Shown here in pieces: positions 1-6,721 of a stretch of DNA of 8,224 bases (within the stretch, counting starts at the first letter, position 1; every line of letters starts with the position of its first letter). Both the position numbers and the translations under genes were made by a program. Under the pieces are notes generated by a model. That model saw only the letters and a list, made by a program, of their open reading frames with translations, ran no database searches and had not been told where the DNA came from. Location of the stretch: positions 1-8,224 of the forward strand of contig CAMHBN010000073.1 in the NCBI GenBank assembly GCA_946183385.1. The letters are read 5' to 3'. This DNA comes from an uncultured Ruminococcus sp. (GTDB lineage: Bacteria > Bacillota > Clostridia > Oscillospirales > Ruminococcaceae).

Positions 1-593
1 TCTATCTCCTTCTGCACGATAGCCTTCGGGAGACGGAATTCGGGGATTCCGTAGGAGAGAACGCCGCCTGCTACGTGGAGAGCCTCGAATATTGTTACGT
101 CGTAGCCCTTCTTCACGAGGTCGCCCGCACAGGCAAGTCCCGACGGACCCGAGCCGATGATAGCTACCTTGTGACCGTTTGAAGCGGGCTTCTCAACGGG
201 AGCCTCGGGCTGGGCGTTGTGCCAGTCGGCAACGAAGCGCTCGAGACGTCCGATAGCTACGGGTTCGCCCTTGATTCCGCGGACGCACTTGCCCTCGCAC
301 TGGTTCTCCTGCGGACATACTCTGCCGCAGACAGCGGGCAGAGAGCTCGACTGTGTGATTATCTTATAAGCCTCGGCAAAGTTGCCCTCGGCTACCTGTG
401 CAATGAATGCGGGGATATCTATCTGTACGGGACAGCCCGTTGTGCAGGGCTTGTTCTTGCAGTTGAGGCAGCGCTTTGCCTCGTCTATTGCCTGCTCCTC
501 GGTGTAGCCGAGCGCTACCTCCGAGAAGTTCTTGTTTCTTACGTCGGGAGCCTGTACGGGCATCTCGTTCTTCTTCAAAGACATATTTGCCAT
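1..593 (-). CDS. nfnB: NfnB, large subunit of electron-bifurcating ferredoxin:NADP+ oxidoreductase (partial, C-terminus beyond window)
   Basis: The visible 197 residues are the N-terminal part of a GltD/NfnB-type flavoprotein. Two Cys clusters that would hold [4Fe-4S] centres are seen: C42-x2-C45-x4-C50-x3-C54 and C89-x3-C93-x5-C99-x3-C103. They are followed by the FAD Rossmann motif VAIIGSGPSGLACAGDL (143-159), an acidic strand end at E170 (VTIFEA), and the GGVLSYGIPEFRLPK segment (176-190) typical of the family. In known NfnAB enzymes this subunit carries the bifurcating FAD and binds NADPH. The start ATG (593) lies one base after the nfnA stop, and its Shine-Dalgarno AAGGAGG (603-609) is inside the last codons of nfnA, which implies translational coupling. 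Many annotations would call it glutamate synthase small subunit (GltD/GltA), but the partner upstream is an NfnA/SudB-like flavoprotein and not GltB, so NfnB is preferred. The gene runs off the left edge; the family is usually about 460-470 residues. Confidence 0.88.
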   Translation of the reverse strand, partial: MANMSLKKNEMPVQAPDVRNKNFSEVALGYTEEQAIDEAKRCLNCKNKPCTTGCPVQIDIPAFIAQVAEGNFAEAYKIITQSSSLPAVCGRVCPQENQCEGKCVRGIKGEPVAIGRLERFVADWHNAQPEAPVEKPASNGHKVAIIGSGPSGLACAGDLVKKGYDVTIFEALHVAGGVLSYGIPEFRLPKAIVQKEI

Positions 594-594
594 T

Positions 595-1434
595 TCACTT
601 TACCTCCTTGAACAGATTGCACGCTTCCTCGTGGGCATGGCGCTCGAACTGCTTGTACATAGCACCTCTTGCCATAGCCTCGTCGAAGTCGATGAGGTGA
701 CCGTCGAACTCGGGTCCGTCAACGCACGCGAACTTTGTCTCGCCGCCGACAGTCAGACGACAGCCGCCGCACATTCCCGTGCCGTCTATCATTATGGGGT
801 TCATGGAAGCAACAGTGGGTATCTCGTACTCCTTGGTAAGGCGACAGACGAACTTCATCATTATCAGCGGTCCGATAGTGATAACGCGGTCGTACTTCTC
901 GCCGCTCTCGATGAGCTTCTTGAGCGCGTCGGTAACGAGACCCTTTTCGCCCGCCGTGCCGTCGTCGCTCATGAGCACGAACTTCGAGCTTGCGGCTCTG
1001 AACTCGTCCTCGAGGATAACGAGGTCCTTGTTTCTGAAGCCGACGATGGAGTGTACCTCAACGCCGAGCTCGTGGAGCTTCTTTGCCACGGGGTAAGCGA
1101 TAGCACAGCCAACGCCTCCGCCGACTACAGCGACCTTTTTCAGTCCCTCTGTCTCGGTGGGACGTCCGAGAGGACCTACGAAGTCCTGTAAGCAGTCGCC
1201 CTCGTTGAGATGGTTGAGCTTCTCGGTAGTGCCGCCGACTATCTGGAAGATGATGGTGATTGTGCCCTTCTCGCGGTCGTAATCGGCAACTGTGAGCGGT
1301 ATGCGCTCGCCCTCGCTGTCTGTTCTGAGGATGATGAACTGACCGGGCTCAGCCTTCTTGGCAACTCTCGGCGCGTATATCTTCATCAGTGTTACAGTAG
1401 GGTTGAGACTTTTCTTTTCAAGAATTTCAAACAT
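595..1434 (-). CDS. nfnA: NfnA, small FAD/[2Fe-2S] subunit of electron-bifurcating ferredoxin:NADP+ oxidoreductase
   Basis: This is a 279-residue protein of the ferredoxin-NADP reductase superfamily, related to PyrK and SudB. Residues 1-95 form the FAD-binding beta barrel, with the flavin-contact segment RIPLTVADYD at 44-53. Residues 98-215 form the nucleotide-binding fold, with VAVVGGGVGCAIAYP at 101-115. At the C-terminus, C222-x2-C225 and C237 with Asp217 fit the unusual three-Cys/one-Asp [2Fe-2S] site described for NfnA; PyrK has four Cys. In characterised NfnAB, this subunit binds NADH and passes electrons to NfnB, coupling NADH and reduced ferredoxin oxidation to NADP+ reduction (or the reverse) in the cytoplasm. 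The start is supported by AGAAGG at 1444-1449, nine bases upstream. It is the first gene of the nfnA-nfnB unit. A 'sulfide dehydrogenase subunit beta' or 'DHODH electron transfer subunit' label would reflect the same homology. Confidence 0.9.
   Translation of the reverse strand: MFEILEKKSLNPTVTLMKIYAPRVAKKAEPGQFIILRTDSEGERIPLTVADYDREKGTITIIFQIVGGTTEKLNHLNEGDCLQDFVGPLGRPTETEGLKKVAVVGGGVGCAIAYPVAKKLHELGVEVHSIVGFRNKDLVILEDEFRAASSKFVLMSDDGTAGEKGLVTDALKKLIESGEKYDRVITIGPLIMMKFVCRLTKEYEIPTVASMNPIMIDGTGMCGGCRLTVGGETKFACVDGPEFDGHLIDFDEAMARGAMYKQFERHAHEEACNLFKEVK
603..609 (-). promoter_or_regulatory. Shine-Dalgarno of nfnB inside the nfnA coding end
   Basis: AAGGAGG on the minus strand lies nine bases before the nfnB ATG and is read as part of the final nfnA codons. 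With the one-base gap between the nfnA TGA and the nfnB ATG, this points to coupled synthesis of the two subunits in equal amounts. Confidence 0.8.
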
Positions 1435-1520
1435 TGTCTTTTACCTTCTAACAAATGGATTTGCAATGCGGGTGCGGAATACTCCTCGCCGTCGCCGTTG
1501 ACGGCTTCGGATACAGGCAT
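1392..1520 (-). other. Possible 42-codon leader ORF overlapping the nfnA start
   Basis: An ATG at 1520 opens 42 codons that end at a TAA at 1392-1394, 40 bases inside nfnA and in a different frame. The translation begins MPVSEAVNGDGEEYSAPALQ. The first half uses codons such as GCC, GTC, GGC and GAG that match real genes in this window; the part overlapping nfnA becomes Lys/Leu rich, as expected of an out-of-frame shadow. No convincing ribosome site precedes the ATG, and the ATG sits in the left arm of the leader helix. It may be a regulatory leader peptide, the remnant of a gene, or chance. Confidence 0.2.
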
Positions 1521-1530
1521 TGCATAGCAT
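1435..1530 (-). promoter_or_regulatory. Structured 5' leader of nfnAB
   Basis: Downstream of the predicted promoter, the leader of about 95 nt can form an 8-bp closing helix, TGCAATGC (1517-1524) with GCATTGCA (1462-1469). That helix encloses a hairpin GCCGTC/GACGGC (1500-1505 with 1488-1493) and a small GGA/TCC hairpin, so a three-way junction is possible. Its GC content is unlike the AT-rich promoter next to it. I do not recognise a known riboswitch class. The same bases also encode a short reading frame (listed separately), so the GC richness might have either cause. Confidence 0.35.
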
Positions 1531-1537
1531 ACACCAC

Positions 1538-1566
1538 ATTATAACATATTATTATAGAAAAAGCAA
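1538..1566 (-). promoter_or_regulatory. Promoter of nfnAB (extended -10)
   Basis: On the minus strand, TTGCTT (1561-1566) is separated by exactly 17 bases from TATAAT (1538-1543), which is preceded by TG at the extended -10 position (TGTTATAAT). This sigma-A type promoter predicts transcription starting near 1531, leaving a leader of about 95 nt. It lies just beyond the dockerin gene's terminator, so nfnAB appears to be transcribed independently of it. Confidence 0.72.
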
Positions 1567-1571
1567 CAGGC

Positions 1572-1590
1572 GCGGAAAAATATTTCCCGC
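1572..1590 (-). other. Small AT-rich hairpin after the dockerin-gene terminator
   Basis: The minus strand can fold an 8-bp stem (GCGGGAAA against TTTTCCGC, with one G-T pair) around a three-base loop. It follows directly on the strong terminator and precedes the nfnAB -35 box. It could be a secondary termination or RNA-end element; it has no clean T tract of its own, so no firm role is claimed. Confidence 0.25.
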
Positions 1591-1594
1591 ACAG

Positions 1595-1626
1595 AAAAAC
1601 AGCGCAGTCCATGCGGACTGCGCTGT
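1595..1626 (-). terminator. Intrinsic terminator of the dockerin-protein gene
   Basis: A perfect 12-bp stem, ACAGCGCAGTCC (1615-1626 read on the minus strand) with GGACTGCGCTGT (1599-1610), closes on a GCAT tetraloop and continues into five T residues (1595-1599). It begins ten bases after the stop codon of the dockerin gene. The plus-strand side lacks a T run, so it works mainly for the minus-strand transcript. Confidence 0.92.
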
Positions 1627-1636
1627 GTGTATGCTG

Positions 1637-4099
1637 TTACTTTGCAAGGTATTCCTCAAGGCTCTTGGTGCCGCCTGTTGAGAGATATGCGTAGTAGGAG
1701 AGGATAGAGGAAGCGTCCTTTGCGTCCGTTTTGCCGTCCGCATTTACGTCTGCCGCCTGCTTCTGAGCAGCGCTGAATGTCGGGGACTCGCCCGTCGAGA
1801 GCAGTGCGTACTCGACAAGTATCGCAGATGCGTCCTTTGCGTTGACGCTGCCGTCACCGTTTACGTCGCCGAGCTTGGAAGCGGAGCTGCCCTCTTTCGT
1901 GAAGTGGATTGCGCCGTCCCCCATATCGAAGGTCAGCGCGCTGTCCTTATACGTGAAGAAGATCATATTTACGTCCGCTTCGGCGTCATCGAGGATAACC
2001 GTTACGGTGTCTTCCTCCGCTGTCCACGTGAACGCAATGCCGTTCTCGGAGGTGACCTCTGCGCCTTCTTCTGTGTACTTTCCTGTGCCGTCGGCATTGA
2101 AGATTATCTCGGAAAATATGCTGCTGGATTTGTCGCTCGGGTTGCCGTCGGCGTCGGTGAAGCTCAAAAACTTCCACTTTCCGACTATCTCATCGCTTAT
2201 AGAAGCGGGAGTTGTCGAGGTCGTCTCGGGAGCTGTCGTTGAAGCTGCTGTCGTGGTAGTCTCGGAAGCAGTTGTGGTAGTTGTTTCTGTAGCTGTTTCT
2301 GCGGGCTCCGATGTCGTTGCCGAAGTCTCTGCCGAGGTGGTGGTCTGTGCGGATGTGCCGCGTACAAATACGAGGTCTGCACCGCCGACATTCACTGCAG
2401 CGGAATCTGTGGCGCTGTCATATTGCGCGGAGTAGGCTCTGCCGTCAACTGTTGCGGTCACGCCGTCGCCGTCGCTTGTCCATGTCATGTTGTATATCGC
2501 GTGCGCTCCGTCGGTGTATACCAGCGAAACGCTGCCCGAACCGCCGCCGCTGACTGTTGCGTCCATGCTTGCGAGGTCGTAGGGAAGAGTGCCTGTTGCC
2601 TTCAGATGCCAGCTGCCGATATAAAGGGGATTGTACGGGTCGGGGCTGGTGGTCGTGACTGTGGTCGTCTCCGATGAGGAAGCGGTGGTTGCTTCTGTTG
2701 TAGTCTCGGGAGCGGCTGTTGTTGTCGTAGTCGTCTCAGCCGCTGTCGCAGTTGTTACCGTCGAAGCCGCCTGCTCATTGACAGTAAAGTTTTTTATCGA
2801 GAGCGCGGTCAGCTTATAGCCTGTTAACGCTGCGTAGTTATCGTTGAACCACGAGATCGCCTTCTCCTGTATGAAAGGGATCGCAGCTGCCTGCGTAGGC
2901 TCTGAGGCGGTGAAGTCAACGTCCTGTGCTGCTCTCGTTACCGACGCAATGACGCCGCTCTTGATATCGGCTACCTTTCCCGCGTCCACTGACTCGTCGA
3001 GCACCTTTTCGCCCGATACGGAATAAAGACCCGATATTGTGATATTATACGGCTTGCCGCCGATGACCTTGTTTATCGGTGTGAAGGTGTTATATTTGAG
3101 GTCCATCGTCTCTGCGGACTGAGCAGAGGTAGTTGTTGCAGCCGCTGCTGTGGTCGAGACAGATGTAGTTGTAGCAGCTACAGGCGGCTCGCCGCTGATC
3201 ACCTCAAATGTGAAATTGTTCTTCTCTGCATAAGCCTGCGCAGTCGAACCCTCATAGCCGCGAATGACAACATCGTTGTTGGGCTTGAAGCTTGCAATCT
3301 TGCAGTTGGGATTGTTTATGGTCAGTATTTTCATTGCCTTGCATTCGTTGAAAGAACTTGTGCCGAGCTCCTCCACGGAAGCGGGAATGACGGCGCTTTC
3401 GAGCGCAGCACAGTTGCTGAAACTGCTGTAGCCGATAGACTTGAGATTCTTGGAGAAATTGATGCTCTTGAGCTTCTTGCAGTATGTGAATGCAAAGTCA
3501 TCTATCTTGGTAACGCTGTCGGGGAGCGTAAGGCTCTCGATATCGGCGGTGTAGGCTGCTCCGCGCCCGATGACCTCAACGCCGCTCGGAACGGTGTAAG
3601 CCTTTTCGGCAGCTGATGCAGGATAAGCTACGAGCTTCTTCATGTCCTTTGTGAATACCACGCCGTCAACGGAGCAGAATGTCGCGCTGTTCTTGTCAAC
3701 GATGTACTTCTCCACCGTAGAATAGCCTGCGAGGTGATCGCTTATCTCGGTGACTGTCGCGGGGAAGGTGACCGAAATGAGCTCCTTTTGGAAGCCGAAT
3801 GCACGCTCGGCTATCTTCTTGACGGGAACGCCGTTTACCTCAGCGGGGATAACAAGGTCGCCCTTGTATTTGTCGGCACACTCCGCAAATACAGCGTAGT
3901 CCTTGTACACCGTATACTTGCAGCCGTCCGCCTCAGCCTCAATGGGGTAGGTCACTGTCTCGTCCTCGGTGGGTTCTTCGGACTCCTCAGCTGCAGGGTC
4001 AGCGGCATAAGCCGACAGGGGAGCATAGCTGAGCGTTGTTGCCGCTGAGCACATCATCGTGAGCGAGAGTGCGGCGGCTAAGATTTTTCTCAGATCCAT
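1637..4099 (-). CDS. Secreted modular protein: leucine-rich repeats, uncharacterised domain, two lipocalin-like domains, dockerin
   Basis: The product has 820 residues. A signal peptide (1-33; basic n-region, hydrophobic core, cleavage near AYA-AD) is followed by an acidic stretch (38-50) and BspA/LRR_5-type leucine-rich repeats (about 60-300, e.g. SLTLPDSVTKIDDFAFTYC). Then come a Thr-rich linker (306-330), an unidentified alpha/beta domain (331-441), a second Thr-rich linker (442-487), a beta-rich domain with GSW near its start (488-581), a third Thr-rich linker (582-634), and a lipocalin-like domain opening with IVGKWKF (638-736). The C-terminus is a two-repeat dockerin (742-808): DVNGDGSVNAKDAS and DVNADGKTDAKDAS are the Ca-binding loops plus helix starts. 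In rumen-type cocci, dockerins attach proteins to cohesins on scaffoldins. No glycoside hydrolase catalytic domain is visible, so a binding or structural role is likelier than enzymatic. The ATG at 4099 is chosen because AGGAGG (4110-4115) precedes it and the signal peptide then starts at residue 1. The gene stands alone, between its own promoter and terminator. Confidence 0.9.
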   Translation of the reverse strand: MDLRKILAAALSLTMMCSAATTLSYAPLSAYAADPAAEESEEPTEDETVTYPIEAEADGCKYTVYKDYAVFAECADKYKGDLVIPAEVNGVPVKKIAERAFGFQKELISVTFPATVTEISDHLAGYSTVEKYIVDKNSATFCSVDGVVFTKDMKKLVAYPASAAEKAYTVPSGVEVIGRGAAYTADIESLTLPDSVTKIDDFAFTYCKKLKSINFSKNLKSIGYSSFSNCAALESAVIPASVEELGTSSFNECKAMKILTINNPNCKIASFKPNNDVVIRGYEGSTAQAYAEKNNFTFEVISGEPPVAATTTSVSTTAAAATTTSAQSAETMDLKYNTFTPINKVIGGKPYNITISGLYSVSGEKVLDESVDAGKVADIKSGVIASVTRAAQDVDFTASEPTQAAAIPFIQEKAISWFNDNYAALTGYKLTALSIKNFTVNEQAASTVTTATAAETTTTTTAAPETTTEATTASSSETTTVTTTSPDPYNPLYIGSWHLKATGTLPYDLASMDATVSGGGSGSVSLVYTDGAHAIYNMTWTSDGDGVTATVDGRAYSAQYDSATDSAAVNVGGADLVFVRGTSAQTTTSAETSATTSEPAETATETTTTTASETTTTAASTTAPETTSTTPASISDEIVGKWKFLSFTDADGNPSDKSSSIFSEIIFNADGTGKYTEEGAEVTSENGIAFTWTAEEDTVTVILDDAEADVNMIFFTYKDSALTFDMGDGAIHFTKEGSSASKLGDVNGDGSVNAKDASAILVEYALLSTGESPTFSAAQKQAADVNADGKTDAKDASSILSYYAYLSTGGTKSLEEYLAK
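1676..1876 (-). other. Dockerin domain (two Ca-binding repeats)
   Basis: Residues 742-808 hold two F-hand-like repeats. The first loop is DVNGDGSVNAKD and the second DVNADGKTDAKD, with Asp or Asn at positions 1, 3, 5 and Asp at 12, the normal Ca ligands. Both repeats carry Ala-Ser right after the twelfth residue (KDAS), the region that in known dockerins contacts cohesin, and each continues into a helix with Ile-Leu and a Tyr-rich face. The near-identity of the recognition residues in both repeats fits the dual-binding mode known for symmetric dockerins; the cohesin partner is not in the window. Confidence 0.88.
2198..2356 (-). repeat. Thr-rich low-complexity linker 3
   Basis: Residues 582-634 are almost only Thr, Ser, Ala, Glu and Pro, coded by runs of ACA/ACT/ACG/ACC with interspersed GCT and GAG. 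Such linkers are typical of secreted modular proteins of Ruminococcus and are often glycosylated. The run separates the two lipocalin-like domains. Confidence 0.75.
2639..2776 (-). repeat. Thr-rich low-complexity linker 2
   Basis: Residues 442-487 repeat the pattern Glu-Thr-Thr-Thr with Ala and Ser, ending in SPDPYN before the first lipocalin-like domain. The DNA is a degenerate triplet repeat and may vary in length between strains. Confidence 0.75.
3110..3184 (-). repeat. Thr-rich low-complexity linker 1
   Basis: Residues 306-330 form a shorter Thr/Ala/Ser run separating the leucine-rich repeat domain from the unidentified domain. Confidence 0.7.
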
Positions 4100-4109
4100 C
4101 TGTAATTTA

Positions 4110-4115
4110 CCTCCT
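4110..4115 (-). promoter_or_regulatory. Shine-Dalgarno that fixes the dockerin-gene start
   Basis: AGGAGG on the minus strand lies ten bases before the ATG at 4099. The open frame extends 14 codons further upstream to an ATG at 4141, but that extension runs through this site and through the -10 box, so the downstream ATG is the true start. Confidence 0.88.
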
Positions 4116-4131
4116 AAAATCAGATAAATTG

Positions 4132-4160
4132 ATTTTACCACATTTTTTTAAAAAATGCAA
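4132..4160 (-). promoter_or_regulatory. Promoter of the dockerin-protein gene
   Basis: On the minus strand TTGCAT (4155-4160) is followed after 17 bases by TAAAAT (4132-4137). Transcription would start near 4125, giving a short leader of about 25 nt that ends in the ribosome site. The -35 hexamer overlaps one arm of a perfect inverted repeat. Confidence 0.65.
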
Positions 4161-4189
4161 TTGAAAACGGAGTGATTCTGTCAATTGCA
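4156..4189. repeat. 9-bp inverted repeat over the dockerin-gene -35 box (candidate operator)
   Basis: TGCAATTGA (4156-4164) and TCAATTGCA (4181-4189) are perfect reverse complements with 16 bases between them. The near arm overlaps the -35 box. Two readings are possible: a two-site operator for a dimeric regulator, or a stem-loop on the minus strand followed by TTTTTT, which resembles a weak terminator against transcription entering from the divergent side. Confidence 0.45.
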
Positions 4190-4195
4190 CAAAAA

Positions 4196-4222
4196 TACAA
4201 GCTCCGGGAGTCGCTGCTTGTA
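4196..4222. repeat. 7-bp inverted repeat in the divergent intergenic region
   Basis: TACAAGC (4196-4202) and GCTTGTA (4216-4222) are perfect reverse complements around a GC-rich 13-base loop. It lies between the two divergent promoters, about 50 bases upstream of the lipoprotein -35 box. Function unknown; it may be a regulator site or chance. Confidence 0.3.
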
Positions 4223-4274
4223 ACTGCCCATTTTGGAAATTTCGCCGTTTCCGAGGATTATTTCAGCCAAAGCC

Positions 4275-4303
4275 TTGAAAAATCAGCGGCAGTGTGGTAT
4301 ACT
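4275..4303 (+). promoter_or_regulatory. Promoter of the lipoprotein-purD-membrane protein operon
   Basis: TTGAAA (4275-4280) is followed after 17 bases by TATACT (4298-4303), with a TG pair at the extended -10 position (TGGTATACT). The start would fall near 4310, about 25 bases before the ATG. The heptamer TATACTG recurs 11 bases later (4309-4315) across the expected start point. Confidence 0.72.
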
Positions 4304-4323
4304 GATTCTATACTGTGTTTTTT

Positions 4324-4329
4324 GGAGAG
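4324..4329 (+). promoter_or_regulatory. Shine-Dalgarno that fixes the lipoprotein start
   Basis: GGAGAG lies six bases before the ATG at 4336. The frame is open from an ATG at 4315, but that codon has no ribosome site, lies close to the predicted transcription start, and would put seven extra residues before the signal peptide. Confidence 0.75.
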
Positions 4330-4335
4330 TATTAT

Positions 4336-5409
4336 ATGAAAATATCAAGGATAACAGCGGCAGCTGCCGCGGCGGGAGCTCTGCTCGCGCTGTGTGCCTG
4401 CGCAGATAAAGGCGGGAGCTCGCCCGACAGCGGAGCAGGTACGTCCGAGAGCGTAACGGTCGCATCAGAGAGCACCGAGCCTGCCTCGCAGGAGGTCGTA
4501 CAGCCCGCTGACGGTCAGACGGACCTCACAACGGAGGACGGGCTGTTCACGCTGAGGCTGAATGAGCGCTTTTCGCGGTACGAGGGCGTTTATCCCGCGG
4601 AATATGAGTTCCTGCTCGTCGATGACGCGAGCGATACCACCGTGGGCGTTCTCGAGATGAGCGGTCAGCATATCACGCCCGCTTACTACTGCGAGACCAT
4701 AAAAAGCCACTATGAGGAGCTCTACGGGGACGTTACGAGCTCGGAGGCTGACGAGAACGGACTTCCCGCGCACCTGCTCGAAGCCGAGTTCACCGACGAT
4801 GAGAGCGAGACGCACGGCGAGTACCTGTTCTACCACAAGGCTATTGGCTACGGGAACGGCGACCTGCTCGTGCTCGTGATCACCGTACCCAAGGACAAGC
4901 CCGAGGACAGGGAGCAGACCGTCAGCGATATAATGGAGGGCATCACCTACCTCGGCGACCCGATAAAGACGGAGACTGAGGTGCACGATACCGAGTTCTT
5001 CACGGTCAGCGCCGACAAGGACTGGTACTTCTACTCGAAGAGCGATTCGGAGGTTACCCTGCGCCCGAATATAGCCGATACTGTCGAAGACCACTTCGGC
5101 TCGCTGAAAATATCAGCCGAAAAGTCGGGCAGCACTGCGAAGGCGCTCGCCGATAAGGACGCCGAGGAGTTCAGTGCGAAGGAGAAGATATCGGACGTTG
5201 AGGTCACCGAGGGGCTGAAGTGCCTCGGCAGGAACGCTGTGCGCGTGTCGTGCGTGCTCAACTCGGACTATATGGACCTGAAACGCGAGACCTACTACTT
5301 CGACGAGAGCGGAGTGAACTATCAGGTGCAGATACTCGCACCTTTGGACGGCTTTGACAGCTTCACCGACGGGCTCGGTGCTGTCCGCGATTCTATAGAG
5401 ATAAAGTAA
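4336..5409 (+). CDS. Predicted lipoprotein with two tandem similar domains
   Basis: The protein has 357 residues. The signal sequence (1-21) ends in L19-C-A-C22, a lipobox with Cys22 as the likely lipidated residue (Cys20 is a poorer fit). A Ser/Thr/Glu-rich spacer (26-65) follows, as expected for a protein tethered outside the membrane. Two similar domains then follow, about 66-206 and 217-357. Each opens with a short strand (GLFTLRLNERF; EFFTVSADKDW), has a central helical part with an aromatic/acidic face, and ends with a strand pair plus a short amphipathic helix (SDIMEGITYL; LGAVRDSIEI). This outline is like the PsbP/DcrB-type fold, but the match is judged by eye and no function is assigned. 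It is the first gene of the operon, 14 bases before purD. No substrate-binding motif of a transporter is seen, and no transporter genes are adjacent. Confidence 0.82.
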   Translation: MKISRITAAAAAAGALLALCACADKGGSSPDSGAGTSESVTVASESTEPASQEVVQPADGQTDLTTEDGLFTLRLNERFSRYEGVYPAEYEFLLVDDASDTTVGVLEMSGQHITPAYYCETIKSHYEELYGDVTSSEADENGLPAHLLEAEFTDDESETHGEYLFYHKAIGYGNGDLLVLVITVPKDKPEDREQTVSDIMEGITYLGDPIKTETEVHDTEFFTVSADKDWYFYSKSDSEVTLRPNIADTVEDHFGSLKISAEKSGSTAKALADKDAEEFSAKEKISDVEVTEGLKCLGRNAVRVSCVLNSDYMDLKRETYYFDESGVNYQVQILAPLDGFDSFTDGLGAVRDSIEIK

Positions 5410-5423
5410 CGGAGGAATATACT

Positions 5424-6710
<1,287 letters not shown>

Positions 6711-6721
6711 GGAGAACAGCC

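Noticed and set aside
1..593. Glutamate synthase small subunit (GltD)
   Set aside because: Sequence alone would allow it, but the one-base junction with an NfnA-type subunit and the lack of a large subunit upstream make NfnB the better call; the downstream side is not visible.
532..1191. Open frame of 219 codons on the plus strand opposite nfnA
   Set aside because: It covers the opposite strand of a well-supported nfnA and has no domain, promoter or ribosome site.
1842..2435. Val/Ser-rich plus-strand frame opposite the dockerin gene
   Set aside because: The Val runs are simply the complement of Thr codons in the linkers (ACN against NGT), not a protein.
2198..3184. Repetitive stretches considered as a CRISPR array or tandem DNA repeat
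   Set aside because: They have no constant repeat unit or spacer length and are read in frame as Thr-rich protein linkers.
4100..4141. N-terminal extension of the dockerin protein by 14 residues
   Set aside because: The extension crosses the AGGAGG site and the -10 box, and would put a hydrophobic stretch before an otherwise standard signal peptide.
4465..5094. Minus-strand frame opposite the lipoprotein
   Set aside because: It starts inside the lipoprotein gene with no ribosome site, and its translation is a Val/Leu/Glu-rich shadow.
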